Source: Sabellastarte sp. h YS-2021 (lineage: Eukaryota > Annelida > Polychaeta > Sabellida > Sabellidae). From it: 64,000 nucleotides of DNA. The notes under the pieces were generated by a model, which saw only the letters and a program-made list of their open reading frames with translations, had not been told where the DNA came from and did no database searches. Positions 11,161 to 22,161 of the stretch are shown piece after piece. The stretch is from NCBI GenBank assembly GCA_964017235.1, contig OZ024931.1:21924189-21988188 (forward strand), in the 5' to 3' direction. A program made the position numbers and the translations under genes. The first letter of the stretch is position 1; each line of letters starts with the position of its first letter.

Positions 11161-11337
11161 GGTTAAACATCGTTTCAATAATTTCACATATTATAGCAAG
11201 GCATTTGAGAGGGTAGAGGGAGGGTGATTATGTTATGGTAGTTTTTGTTTTCTTGCTTGTCCTTTTACAAAATAACTCGAGAAGTTATGGACGGACTTAA
11301 ATATCACAAAGTCACAAGGAACAGATGATTCACATCA

Positions 11338-11928
11338 GGGCCTGTATTCACGAAAGGTCTTAAACTTAGCCAGGTCTTAGGCTTAAATCCAGTCTTAAAG
11401 TTAAGACTTTTGCCTCAGCTAAGTTTTATTTTAAAACCATGTTTTAAAACCGTATTCACAAAGGGTTATCAAAAGATTATCAAATAACCACAGTGGTTTT
11501 CTGTGTCATGTGACCTTTCTTTTCTATTCAAACTATATTATTGGTGACATTTGTTCTTTATTTAATGCATTTTATCTAAGGAAAAGTGCTGTTTTGAAAT
11601 GGAAAACCTTGTTACCGCATGTAAACTTTCCAAAGACTACTTTAGTGAGGTGTGCTGTATAATAATACTTTATTTACAGCCATTTCAAATTTTAAAGTGG
11701 AGAAAAGTTTATGGCGGCCATATATAAGTCCTCTTTACAAAATTTAAGCCCACTACCAACCAGTCTTAAAAAGTTAAGCCCTTATTTAAGCCCTTATTTA
11801 AGACTGGTCTTAATTTCTTTGTGAATACCGCTAAGACAAAAGTCTTTGCACTTTTTCTGCGAAATTTAGGACAAAAGTCTTAACTTTAAGCCTAAGCCCT
11901 GGCTAAGACTTTTCGTGAATACAGGCCC
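11338..11928. mobile_element. MITE family A, copy 1 (GGGCC-ended TIR)
   Basis: The left end gggcctgtattcacgaaa and the right end ttcgtgaatacaggccc are reverse complements. Subterminal arms are rich in cttaagac/gtcttaag words. The interior (11470-11760) is nearly identical to copy 2 at 50983-51567, including ataaccacagtggttttctg. About 590 bp, with no coding capacity. Confidence 0.85.
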
Positions 11929-12110
11929 TGGTGTTAATCCAGATCATGGTCTGGATCTGGGAGTTTTTTTAAAAGAGTTTTTTTGTCATTGTAATCATGA
12001 GCAATACTGGATGTGCTTGGTCTTGGTGGACATATGCACTTTTTAAGTGCTCTTTTTAGTTTTGTCTTCTAAAGCATTGGTGATTGGCAAGCAATTACAC
12101 ACGTAATGAC

Positions 12111-12426
12111 TGCCACTGTGGCCTAGTGGGTAACACACTCAGCCAGGAACACAGAGGACATGGGTTCAATCCCAGATACAGGCAGATACACAGTGGCTTG
12201 AATGACCACTTAAAATGGCAGTCCTCAGTCATAGGGTCCTATCCCCAGTGGCAGGTTAAAGAACCTCAAGGACATTGATAAATGGTCATCCTTGAGCCTC
12301 TATCTTTCAGTGAGGGGAATGTCAGTAACTTGAGAGTTGGACTGTACTTGTACAGTCAAAAGGATCATATAGCGATTTGAGTCCTGTAGTACATTGAGAT
12401 ATTGCGCAGAGTATAAAGACAAAAAC
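12111..12426 (+). repeat. tRNA-derived SINE family 2, near full length
   Basis: A tRNA-like head is present: A-box region tggcctagtgggtaacac, and B-box gggttcaatccc near 12163. The family body contains ttaaagaacctcaaggac and gataaatggtcatcc. The 3' end (agcg.tttgagtcctgtagta) resembles L2-type LINE tails. Other copies lie at 38557-38730 (+), 43038-43266 (-) and 61092-61402 (-). Confidence 0.85.
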
Positions 12427-13794
12427 ACGACACTTTTCCACTTGTGGGCAAAGATGTGAGGGTCTAGGCAACCAATACGTCACCACTGTGGTCCAGAGTA
12501 CACCCCAAACCAGTCAATTAGTCAGTCTGTCAGTACAACTGCCCATAGTAAAAGGACACTTACTGAACAGAGGTTTGGTCACTTTTTTACAGTCACATAA
12601 GGTATAGCTATAGTATTTGCGGAAAGATATGTACAGGAAAACATTTACAGTACACATTCAATGGGAAGAAATTCCCATAAGCTTTTAAATAGCTGTTTAT
12701 CATAGGAAGCAGGAAATATTGTGAAATAGAAGGCTTTTTCTTTGAATGATAAAACTCAAAATTAAAATACCGAAATACAAATACATTATTTTTTAAATAC
12801 ATACAAAGTCTACATTGTGTGGTTTTTGTTTCACCAAATTTCCACGATTTTCAGACACAGGAAATGATTGGGAAATTCCAAAAACGGTGTGATTACCAAA
12901 GTAACAAAAGTTACCTCTGTGAGAAAAGAACATAAATCCCAAAACCTGTCCAGTGTGTTACATTTTCCACTGTCAGTACATAAACAATATTTTAATGAAT
13001 TAAAAAGGAAAAATCAATAAAGATTATTCTAGTAGGACTCACTAGCTCACTAGGGAGGTCATTATCTCGCGTTACACTGGAAGGATAGATATGTAGATAA
13101 TATTTTTATCGTACTGACGGTGTGTTATACAGAGTTACATATATATAAACAGAAAGTTTATACAACAGCTTTACTCCAACAAAAAATATAGTAACACCCA
13201 GCCATTTAGGCTTACAGGTCAATATAAAATCTCCTAATAGAACACACATGTGTATAACAATATGAAGATTGATTAGAAATATACACAAAAACAGCTTCTA
13301 TATGTAGTTTTAGTCAATAACTCTGCTTTAGATTTTAAATAATGTGGATTTTCGACAATGCCAAATTGAGGTTATAAATTTGACAAATACCGTTAAATTT
13401 TTGTTGTTTAAAGTCATTAATTTTATATACTGGTCTTCAGAATTTAAACTATCAAAATGCTCAGAAACATTACAGGAGATATAATTAAACTATTACATTA
13501 CTATTACATAATTCACATAATCTTAGAGATAATTGTTTGCATTTGAATCTGCCTGTTTCTACTGCCAGTGGCAATGTGCCGGACCTTAATTTGGCCAATA
13601 GCAATCTTTAATATTTATTAATTATTTGGTGAAACATAATTTTCAGTAGAAATGTGACATTTGAATTTCACATACATTCTCAATTCTGGTTTAGTGCCAA
13701 TAGAATCCTGCCATTCTAGGTCATAAAGTGTAAATAATTTCTCTCTTGCCAGATCAATATTAATTTCAGTACCATTGATTAGATTCCCCAGCAT
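12427..13794. other. Unassigned AT-rich DNA
   Basis: No coding or repeat feature recognised. Several short minus-strand open frames show no family resemblance. Confidence 0.5.
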
Positions 13795-13807
13795 GCCTAT
13801 CTGATCA

Positions 13808-14045
13808 TTTATTTATTTATTTGGGTTTTTTTTATGTTGCTTTCAACACTGTACAGGTCATATCACGGCGGGTAGTTGGAAGGGCAGAGGAAACCAGTAC
13901 ATCCAGTTCGTTAGGGTTCTGTACTGTAAACTGCCGACCAACGGCAAGCAACCACCAGCTTTCCCACTTGAGGCCGTGCTGGGAATCGAACCCCGGCCTC
14001 AGAGGTGGGAGGCGAGAGTGTTACCACTCTGCCACCGTGGCCCCC
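13808..14045 (-). repeat. Young tRNA-derived SINE family 1 with target-site duplication
   Basis: Read on the minus strand, the head has an A-box (tggcagagtggtaacac) and a B-box (ggttcgattcc). It ends in an (aaat)n tail. It is flanked by a perfect 13-bp duplication gcctatctgatca (13795-13807 and 14046-14058). It is very similar to the copy at 63721-63946. An open frame across it is antisense SINE, not a gene. Confidence 0.92.
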
Positions 14046-14193
14046 GCCTATCTGATCAAGAATATTCTCTAGTTCTCCACACCAGCTATCATTTGTTATA
14101 TTCTGAAGGTCATATTTAAATGTATGGTAAGTTAGTCTGTCATGAATCCATTTTGATAAGTCTATTGCAGTATTTAAGTATGTTCAACTAAAG

Positions 14194-14251
14194 GATTGGG
14201 AGTTGTGGTGTGCTCCTGTAATCCAGTTACTTGGAAGCCTGTGTTGACGGA
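14194..14251 (+). ncRNA. 7SL (SRP) RNA-like pseudogene fragment
   Basis: gtggtgtgctcctgtaatcc followed by agttacttggaagcctgtg aligns with the conserved 5' Alu domain of metazoan 7SL RNA (gcctgta.tcc.agctactcggga.gctgag). Only about 60 bp is recognisable. The S domain is absent, so this is a fragment or part of a 7SL-derived repeat, not a functional SRP RNA gene. Confidence 0.5.
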
Positions 14252-15370
14252 CTAACTGTATCCTTCATCACAATTTTAAATCCACAGAAGTTAACCTCAA
14301 CAAGAATATTGAATTGCACAACACTTGAAAGCCAGTTAACCTTGAGACATGAACATAGCTTAAAACTAAGATTAAGAGTACCGCAAAGTTAAAGTGAAGA
14401 GTGCAAATACAGTCAATCATAGCTAAGAGATAGCACTTTAATGTCTGATATCTTAGTAAAGATATTTTTATGTATTCGTAAGAGGCATCAGAGAAAGAAT
14501 AACAGTTACAATAATATACTGAACAAATTATAATGTAAAACAAAATGACCAAAAAATATTTTAAATATCCTCATTTATGGGTGTTTATATTAGTACTAAA
14601 GCACAATGCCCCTGAAATTTCAGGAATTTGGCCAAATCACTGTTTTATTCGGGGTTTTTGACTAAATCCTCAAAACTTCAGTTCAGGGAATGTGTCAAAT
14701 GGTTACTCCTTATTCTAAATTTAATAACAACACCCATAATTGATCACTAGATATATATTTATCACCTCTATCCATTACAATTTTTGCAAATATATTTATT
14801 AGACATGCAAGCCATGCCTCATGGTTTACACAAGCAGATTACAAGGTATCAGGATCTTCTTACCAAATTCAAAGTGCTCAAAACCCTGACATCTGAATGT
14901 TCAGCTGATATCGCAGACCAAATGTGTGCTGCATAGATACGAAAACACAGAAATATACTGACTATATTGGTTACAGAGAATACTATAAATTTGTATTAAT
15001 TCCATTTAACTTGGTAGTACACAAATGTCTTTGACATTAGCAGAAGGCAGTGTCTGTTTGAGACTGAATTACATATCACCCTGCTAGATCATTGTCTTAG
15101 GAAACATACAGAACATTTGCATCAAATGTACTAATATGTCTTTTCGCAGACAGATGTTTATTTGATCTTGCCCAACATTTTTGTTCTGCCTCTCACGACT
15201 GACCTTGTTTAGACTAGTTATTAATATTTCGTTCAGAGTGCCAGAATGCAACAATCAAAATGCTAGATTCTTATGATTTTCAGCAACCTTTTGTTCCTAT
15301 GTATTTTTGCTGAATGCCATAACAACCATTATGATAGCACAATATCGGCTGTTACATTCTCTTACAGTTC

Positions 15371-15402
<32 letters not shown>

Positions 15403-15686
15403 CCATACTGGGAGAGGCCATCAGTATACCCCACATGTTTTTGCGGGCAGTTGTATCACAACTGTGAGTTCATTCCTGATGGGCCACCTTAGTTTAGTAT
15501 TTGTCTATGAAGTTTGCATGTACAATTAGTATTGGAAGTACTTGAGTTGTTACAGAGCATTTCATTGGTCGACTGGCAGTTGGTGCTGGAAATTCCACGT
15601 GCACTCTTCCATTTGCATTTCAGACTTGGGAGAGGTGGCACTGGAAACAGGAAAATACTTTATTAGTTTAGCAGTCACTTTATTCA
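14252..15686. other. Unassigned DNA with a (GAT)n microsatellite
   Basis: A (gat)n run of about ten units lies at 15371-15402. The aspartate run in the open frame there comes from this microsatellite. Nothing else is recognised. Confidence 0.5.
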
Positions 15687-15830
15687 ATGGAGAAAAAGAA
15701 ATATAATTTGCGCTCTGCTAGGACAGAAACTGTTCAAATTCCAATTCAAGTTCAATTATCGGATGATAGTGAATTTTTAGACTTGTTGGGCAACACAGCG
15801 GTATCCGAACCCACACCCTCAGTGATGTGA
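15687..15830 (+). pseudogene. Retroelement gag-like N-terminal fragment (47 codons)
   Basis: ATG 15687 to TGA 15828-15830 encodes a short protein starting MEKKKYNLRSARTETVQIP and continuing with an acidic stretch (QLSDDSEFLDLL). The KYNLRS start is common at the N-terminus of gag-like proteins of LTR retroelements. The following sequence has no matching continuation, no protease and no RT, so this would be a truncated remnant. I cannot name a clade, and chance resemblance over 47 codons is possible. Confidence 0.4.
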
Positions 15831-17164
15831 ACCAAATAAATTATTTGCCAAACCTGATAACCTCTTAGCCACTAATTGGTCTATTTTTTGCAGATTTCAA
15901 CACAGCTAAAGTATTTAAAAAGTTTCCTTCACTAAAATTATGATACCATTTCAGTGTTGTTGTTTGATTCAAATTTTTTCAAACTTCACACGTACGTTTT
16001 ATAAATGACAATGGCCACTTGTTGACAGAGACAGCATCACTGGAACAAGAATTAGTTTGGGTTTGTTAAAAGGTAAATATTTACAGAGACACCAGTTGAA
16101 TGGCCAAACAAGCCATTAGAGGCATGTGTCAACAATAGCTAATACAGTGCAGTGTGTTGACATAACAGCAAACACTGACAAACACTTGAGAACCTGTCCA
16201 CTGAACCGCGTGTGTGTAATGCCGCCCCCCCCCCCCCAAAAAAAAAAAAAAAAAAAAAAATGCACAGCCTATTTCAGGTGTTCCATGTTTATTTACTTTT
16301 TTGTAGAAAGGTGTATTTGCATTAATTAATCAAAAGGGATGGCTGAAGCTAGTTACAAATATTTTCTTCATCTCACCTAATTATACCCCTGTCACACTAT
16401 CTTGTATAGGGTGCTGTCCAATGTACCCATGTTTACAAAAGCCAGAGATCGTCAATAAATTTTACATAGTGTAGGGTCAAGCTCCAAGCTAACCAAAATT
16501 CCCTGGGATATAAGGCTGTATATAATTCTGTATGAGGCCCAACCAGTGATTATTGTTATGATTGTAAAATTATAAATGTTTATTTTTTCCTACAAATTGT
16601 GCAGTTAATTGGAATAGCAAAATTTTATCAGAACTTATACAAATTTATAATTCAGCAATTTTCTTTGCTTGACCTACAAAATGCGGTCACATGGATGTCG
16701 TATTTCAACGTTTGTTTATTGCTTTTAGGCTTTGTTTTCCTGTTATGTAACATGGTGAGATTTAGCCTTTTGTGTTTATTTTCGGGGTTTGGAAACACAT
16801 CAGTGAAAATGGCCAACTTTTTATATATTTTTTGTACAGGGGTGGTCAGTCTTACAGGCAAGGCAGTTATAACAGAGACAATTAGTTTTACCGTCTGTCT
16901 GTTGTTGTGTCCTGTCCATAAGAATGTCCTTAAACTGCAGTATACAGAGGTGGGATTTACTTAGCTTTCCTTAGGTCCACCTGTATAGTTAGTGCTATGA
17001 CTGAGTGACTGTTATCACACAGCCACCATACAGTCATTCCTGACATCTATATTACACATTGTGCCACACTGGATACACGTGACCTATCTATTGCCTTTAG
17101 CAATACCAGTTCTTTTCTTGTGAGAATTTGTTCCCGAAGGAAAGAGCCTCTCTCAGAAACTTAG
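15831..17164. other. Unassigned DNA with a C13-A23 run
   Basis: C13 (16225-16237) is followed directly by A23 (16238-16260). The hydrophobic 121-codon open frame at 16599-16964 has no family resemblance and no supporting context. Confidence 0.5.
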
Positions 17165-17394
17165 GGGTCACAGTGGCTCAGTGGTAACACACTCGCCTCC
17201 CACCTCTGAGGTCCACGGCTCCAACCTCGGACCTTATGTGGAAAAGTTGGTAGTTGCTTACCAATGGTCAGTAGGTTACAGTACAGAACCGTGACCAACT
17301 GTATGTACTGGTTTCCTCTGCCCACAAAACTACCCATCATGATATGACCTGTACAGTAATGAAAGTGACATTAAACCCCAAAGAAATAAATAAA
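17165..17394 (+). repeat. tRNA-derived SINE family 1
   Basis: The head cacagtggctcagtggtaac is followed by the diverged B-box region (ggctccaacctc), then the family body (gttggtagttgcttaccaat, tactggtttcctctgcccac). It ends near aaagaaataaataaa. Confidence 0.9.
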
Positions 17395-18451
17395 ACTATC
17401 AGTAACCAGAGTGTCCATTGTCCATTGTTTACCTATTAAGACACAGAAAACAATACATATTATTTTTATATTATATTTATATACACAAATATATTACCAA
17501 TAGATATTTATTAATATAAGAATTATGAAACATAGGTCTGGGTAATTCCCAGAATTCCTTGCCGTTTCTGTGAGGCTTTGTTTTTTTATGAAAAACATAC
17601 CCTTGTGAGGATGGGATACACTTTCTTATTTTTGCCTGACAACACTATTTTAATTTCTCATTGTTACTTTTTCACTGCACTTCAGCAGACAAACTGCATC
17701 AAAGGTAATTTGAGCATGTGGTAATTATGGTGCTCAATAGCTTCACATTAAATTTCTGTATTTGTTAAGAATCAGGTACCCTCTATAAATCTTCATTGTT
17801 TGTCACAAATCATCTATTTCCACGTCAGAGGAAATGTCGTCTGCCCATCACAAAAAGGCGGGAAGATTTTTAAAGGTAACCACGGTGTTATAATGACCTG
17901 TTTTCAGGAAAATGAAATGAAGTGTTAAGTTGACAGGGGTCAGTTTGGAGGGGGTAGGGGTGGGAGCACAGTAGGATCGGGCTAGTTCACACTGTGGACT
18001 CGGGGTAGAGGCACATGGGGGGTACGGGAAAAGGAATGACTTTCGCCTGAGTGATAACTTCACACACACCCTGGGATCCCCCCCTTTACCCCCACAGGTA
18101 GAGGAAAAGTAGGTCACCCACGTGACGTCATCCATCATCCAGGAAGAGATGATCAAATTATGATTTCTGTTGTCAATTTTAAAATTAAGGATTGTGATTA
18201 GTAATTGACTTGTGATATAGTGGAAGAAGTTTTATTGTGAAAATCAAAAAATATTTTTGGGAGGATTATTTGAGTTTTGTCTTTAATAGTTTATATTTTT
18301 GGAAGCTGATTGGTAATTATTTGCAACTGACAGTAATCAGGCATTTTAAGAAAGAATTCTTTGGTAACTTATGCTTCCAAAATTTATATAGTCTTATGGT
18401 GTTCTTCATCATACAAAAGTACATGATCATGACCTGTGCTTCAACAAAGTA

Positions 18452-18670
18452 TTGGGGGGCGGGGGAGGGGGGTGGCGATTGGAGTGCTCGCCTTCAACCT
18501 CTGAGGTTGAATCTCTGCCGGGTGGTTCATGTTGGAAAGTTTGTAGTTACTTGGAGATGGTTTACAGTGCAGATTCTTGACCAAGTAGTATGCACTGGTT
18601 CCCTCCATCCATAAACTACCCATCACAATATGACACTGTTGAATGAGACATAAAATAGAAAAAATAAATC
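18452..18670 (+). repeat. Diverged SINE family 1
   Basis: The head is G-rich and altered. The B-box region is ggttgaatctc, and the body (ttggaaagtttgtagttact, tgcactggttccctccatcc) matches family 1 in order. Confidence 0.75.
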
Positions 18671-19739
18671 TAAATCAACACAGCATAGTTTAGTTTATAA
18701 ACAATTTTTTTTCAGTCCACCGCCATACATGACATTTTAGTGATTAAGTCTGCCAAATTATAATGGAGACAGCTGATGGGTTTCTCTTCTGTAAATTACT
18801 CTATGTGTATTAGTAGTTTTTGAAAAGGACCCTGTTATTAAGATACAGGTTTAAGTGCCAACACTTCTTTCAGATATATTCAGAGAATTGATAGGCACAT
18901 TTTGGGAAGAAAAAAATGCGACAGTAATGGCCTGGTATTTATGAAAGTGTGAGGTTTTTGGTGATGCTTGTTAATTGAAGCTTCTGTAGATTTGTAAATG
19001 TCAGAGATTCTTGTATTATACAAAATACAATGGCCAGGAATAAAAATCAAGCGATTAGATTTAATTGAATTGTAAACATCACGCAAAAATTGTCCTGTCA
19101 AACGTCCAATGTTAAAAACATCCAGCCATTGGCCCCACAGTTCTAAAACTGTGGACGTGTTAATGACTTAAATTACTCCCTAGCTTTGCTATGTCTGAAA
19201 GGGAGATTGCCTCAAACACGCTAGCTTTCAAATAAGATGTGCATTAGGCACACTGAAATTGGTACGCGTGCCAAGTCCCCATTTTACAGGCCAAACAGAC
19301 AGTGTCATTTTGAGAGGTGATTTCAATGCTTCAGACAAACATTTATAGGAACGAAATTTTCCCCATTTAAAATCACATAGAATCTACATCCCTGACAACG
19401 TGTATTGAACATTCCTATCTGTATGTCAATGATGATTTCAGTTTTCAAAGTTGAGTTTATTTAATGAGGATATTTTATTTTTAAAAAACATAGCATCTTG
19501 AACAAAAGTATATTACAGATGAAAACACTTCTTTATGTATATTTGTCAATATTCTTCCTTGCTGACTGTTAAGACTTGTGGAATCAACTGCAACACATGT
19601 TGTAACAATTGTGTTGTATCATGAAACATTGGTTTTTTTCTGAAATACATGCATATTTAACTCAGTCCAGCTGTGTGGTAATCCGTTATATAAATCGACA
19701 ATAAATATAATGATATCAATTGTTTATCAATTATATTAA
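18671..19739. other. Unassigned AT-rich DNA
   Basis: No coding or repeat feature recognised. Confidence 0.5.
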
Positions 19740-19742
19740 TTA

Positions 19743-20270
19743 TGCCCCTTTCACACTAAAGGCGGTTCTTCTGGGGTTAGAAGTTTTTCTCAGTGGCGGA
19801 ACCGACCCAAGGTCTCCCCCATTTTGTCCGAGTTGTTCACACTACAGGCAGATGGCCACTGATTGGACACAGTTTTTTAACTGTCAATAACAGTAGAATG
19901 ACAGTACCACAAACGTTGGTCACCGAGAAGCAACCTCCATTAACCTTAACTCACCTTTGGCCCAACAACAAATACCTTAACTTAAGATGGCCGAATCACA
20001 ACCTTATGTACACCGTGGACCACACCTTTGGTTACCGTAGTAAGAAATTCATACACCCATGTGCAAAATCTTCTATGCATGCTCATGGTACTGAAATCAA
20101 AGGCAGAAACTTCAAATATTACAAGACTTCAGTAGGACATGGAAGGAAATGGATGGTTCACCACTGACTCACAAGGTCACATATGCACGTCAGACGGTGT
20201 TTCAAGGATACGGACATTTCACCAAACATGGGTTAGCGTGGGTGATACTGCCTGTAGTGTGAAAGGGGTA
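19743..20270. mobile_element. MITE family B, copy 1 (TRCCCCTTTCACAC TIR, TTA target)
   Basis: The left end tgcccctttcacacta and right end tagtgtgaaaggggta form the TIR. Both sides carry TTA (19740-19742 and 20271-20273), as in PIF/Harbinger-type insertions. Internal blocks such as ccttatgtacaccgtggacc recur inverted in copy 2 (47980-48495). The open frame at 19793-20167 lies within the MITE and is not a gene. Confidence 0.8.
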
Positions 20271-20360
20271 TTATTGACTACATCTATCAACATGTGATCT
20301 AATGCTATTGGTTATCCATTACATGCATGAACATGTAACTGAGTTGTATTGACTCCCAAT

Positions 20361-20490
20361 TTAACATGTAAATCTTATGATATTACCGCCGATATTACCT
20401 TATACCATGGTAATAAGATCTCTGGTATTGGTTATCTATTAAACATGTAAATCTTATATTACCTTATACCGTGGTAATAGGATATCTGGC
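20361..20490. repeat. Imperfect tandem duplication
   Basis: acatgtaaatcttat..attaccttatacc.tggtaata occurs twice, starting near 20364 and 20442, with small differences. Confidence 0.7.
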
Positions 20491-21086
20491 ATGACAAAGT
20501 AGATCAGGTATAGCTGTCCTATATGTTCCATCCTTTGAACCACCAGAACAGCATTAATAATTTCTTTATAAGATGCCCCTGAGTTATGGAAGTAACTTAC
20601 AACTTATAAGATCAATGGGCAACTGGATCTCTGGCTTCTTTTGGACAAAGCTAAAAGCTATCATTTCATCACCCCCAGGTTTTGTATATGGTGTAAGACT
20701 CAGTCCTACATGTTCTTGGTCAGACTTGACCCCATATTAGTGATATACTTAAACTCAATGCAGAGAATAGGCAAGACAATTGTGGAGTTGAACCCAACCC
20801 CTATGGCCATTGATTTAGTATATGGGCCAATGATAATAATGGAGTTAAACATGCACCTGCATTTAGATGCATAATGAAATGGTGGAAAGATTCCAGCACT
20901 GAACTACAGTGAAGAATCTTGAAACAAAACTCGCCTCTTACATGGCCATCCCATGAAAGGTCAAATACAGGTCAAGGTGACTACTAATTAGAACTTGAAA
21001 GGAAGGAGTAAGATAGAGTGATGTGAGCCAAACCAAAGCAACCCCAAGAGTCAATTCACAAAAACAAGATCATATATTTTGGGCCA
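20491..21086. other. Unassigned DNA 3' of the YR retroelement
   Basis: This probably contains the 3' terminus of the minus-strand retroelement, but no terminal or split repeat matching the 5' side was found by eye. The open frame at 20641-20874 is not recognisable. Confidence 0.4.
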
Positions 21087-21109
21087 TTTATTACTACCAA
21101 ACATTTATT
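21087..21109 (-). promoter_or_regulatory. Two AATAAA polyadenylation signals (retroelement 3' UTR)
   Basis: On the minus strand AATAAA occurs at 21104-21109 and 21087-21092, about 75-95 nt after the recombinase stop. They are plausibly the poly(A) signals of the retroelement transcript. Confidence 0.45.
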
Positions 21110-21184
21110 AGTAATTTTAGTAACAACAATACACAACAAGGTAGAAATAAAGGGTACAAGCCCCAAGCCCAAATGAATTTGTAG

Positions 21185-22147
21185 TTAGACGTGGTGAAGT
21201 AGGGTTTGGAAAGACTCAGCAACTTTATGGGAAGCATTGGTGGACTGGAGGTATTTGTAAATGGCATCACTCTTCCAACTACCTTGCAAGCGAATGTCCT
21301 GAAACGCCACATTATTGTTAAATGAGAAAGTGGCCCCACTACGTCTGAATGCATGAAACGTGAAAGCAGAAGGCTGTAATTGAAGTGACATTATAATCTT
21401 TGCCAAGGTCTGACGAACCGTAAACGCCAGCAATGGCACATAACCCCCACCCCTACGGACAATGAAAGCAGGTGAATCTGGAGGAGCAGGAAACATGTGA
21501 AACATGGTAGTTAATGCTGTAACTGGACATAATGAAGAACCCTCAATAAAAGGAATAAAAATCTCATGATACTGAAAGTATAACTGATGGGTTTTTGTGG
21601 AAGGAATATGAACTTTGAAGCCCAAAGGACATCTAATAAAATGCCTACGAAGCAAGATTTTATGGAGTGAAAATTTAGCAGAAGATGGAACTATACTGGC
21701 CAAGCGTAAATACCCAAAAAAGGCCAGAAGGAAAATAGATTGATACACAACACCATGCTTTATACGGTTACAATAGGTAACAATATTCTTCAATATGGGA
21801 ATAGTGATAATGCCTTTAAAACGAGGAACATAGGTGGCATTCATGGCAATTGACTTTAACAACATTTAAACCTTTTTATGGTTAACATTTTGAAGAGGCA
21901 AGGAATAATAAGCAAAGTAATGCCTCACCACAGACACCTAGTTTAACACAGTTGGATATTTCAGACCTTGAACATGCAAATATTCAACAAACATCAACAC
22001 AAATGACAAAGATGTGAAATCAGTTATTGACAAGTACACAGACAAAGCTATAAACAACCTAAACTGAGTATTATAAGATGCCCGTGTTCTGGCTGTGAAA
22101 GCAGTATGCAACCGTTTATTGGCTGATGACCATAGGGCAGCAGCCAC
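21185..22147 (-). pseudogene. Tyrosine recombinase of a DIRS/Ngaro-class retroelement, two in-frame stops
   Basis: One continuous frame of 321 codons interrupted by stops at 21938-21940 and 21866-21868. The first 69 codons resemble the helical core-binding domain (TARTRASYNTQFRLF). The catalytic domain after the second stop shows the recombinase residues in order, numbered from the internal Met at 21865: Arg54 in YLRLAS, a possible Lys91 in STKTHQ, His171 and Arg174 in HAFRRSGA, Trp197 in GSWKSD and a Tyr at 203 or 205 in AIYKYL. In such elements this enzyme integrates circular DNA, replacing a DDE integrase. It begins 14 bp after the end of the RT frame. The stops make this copy inactive unless they are read through or are sequencing errors. 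Confidence 0.88.
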
Positions 22148-22161
22148 TGGATTTTCTGAAA

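Noticed and set aside
12111-12185. tRNA genes (here and at other SINE heads)
   Set aside because: A and B boxes are present, but the cloverleaf stems do not close and the sequence continues into SINE bodies.
12084-12278. 64-codon frame ending in VKEPQGH
   Set aside because: Covers the head and body of SINE family 2.
13821-14072. 83-codon open frame (also a near-identical frame at 63733-63987)
   Set aside because: Both lie wholly on antisense SINE copies with target-site duplications.
15307-15492. Frame with a run of aspartates
   Set aside because: The run is a (GAT)n microsatellite; no protein similarity.
16599-16964. 121-codon hydrophobic frame
   Set aside because: AT-rich DNA on this strand reads as Phe/Leu-rich by composition; no ATG-led context, splice sites or family.
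19793-20167. 124-codon frame
   Set aside because: Entirely within MITE family B; the matching region of copy 2 is not conserved as a frame.
21094-21354. Minus-strand 86-codon frame
   Set aside because: Out-of-frame overlap of the tyrosine recombinase.
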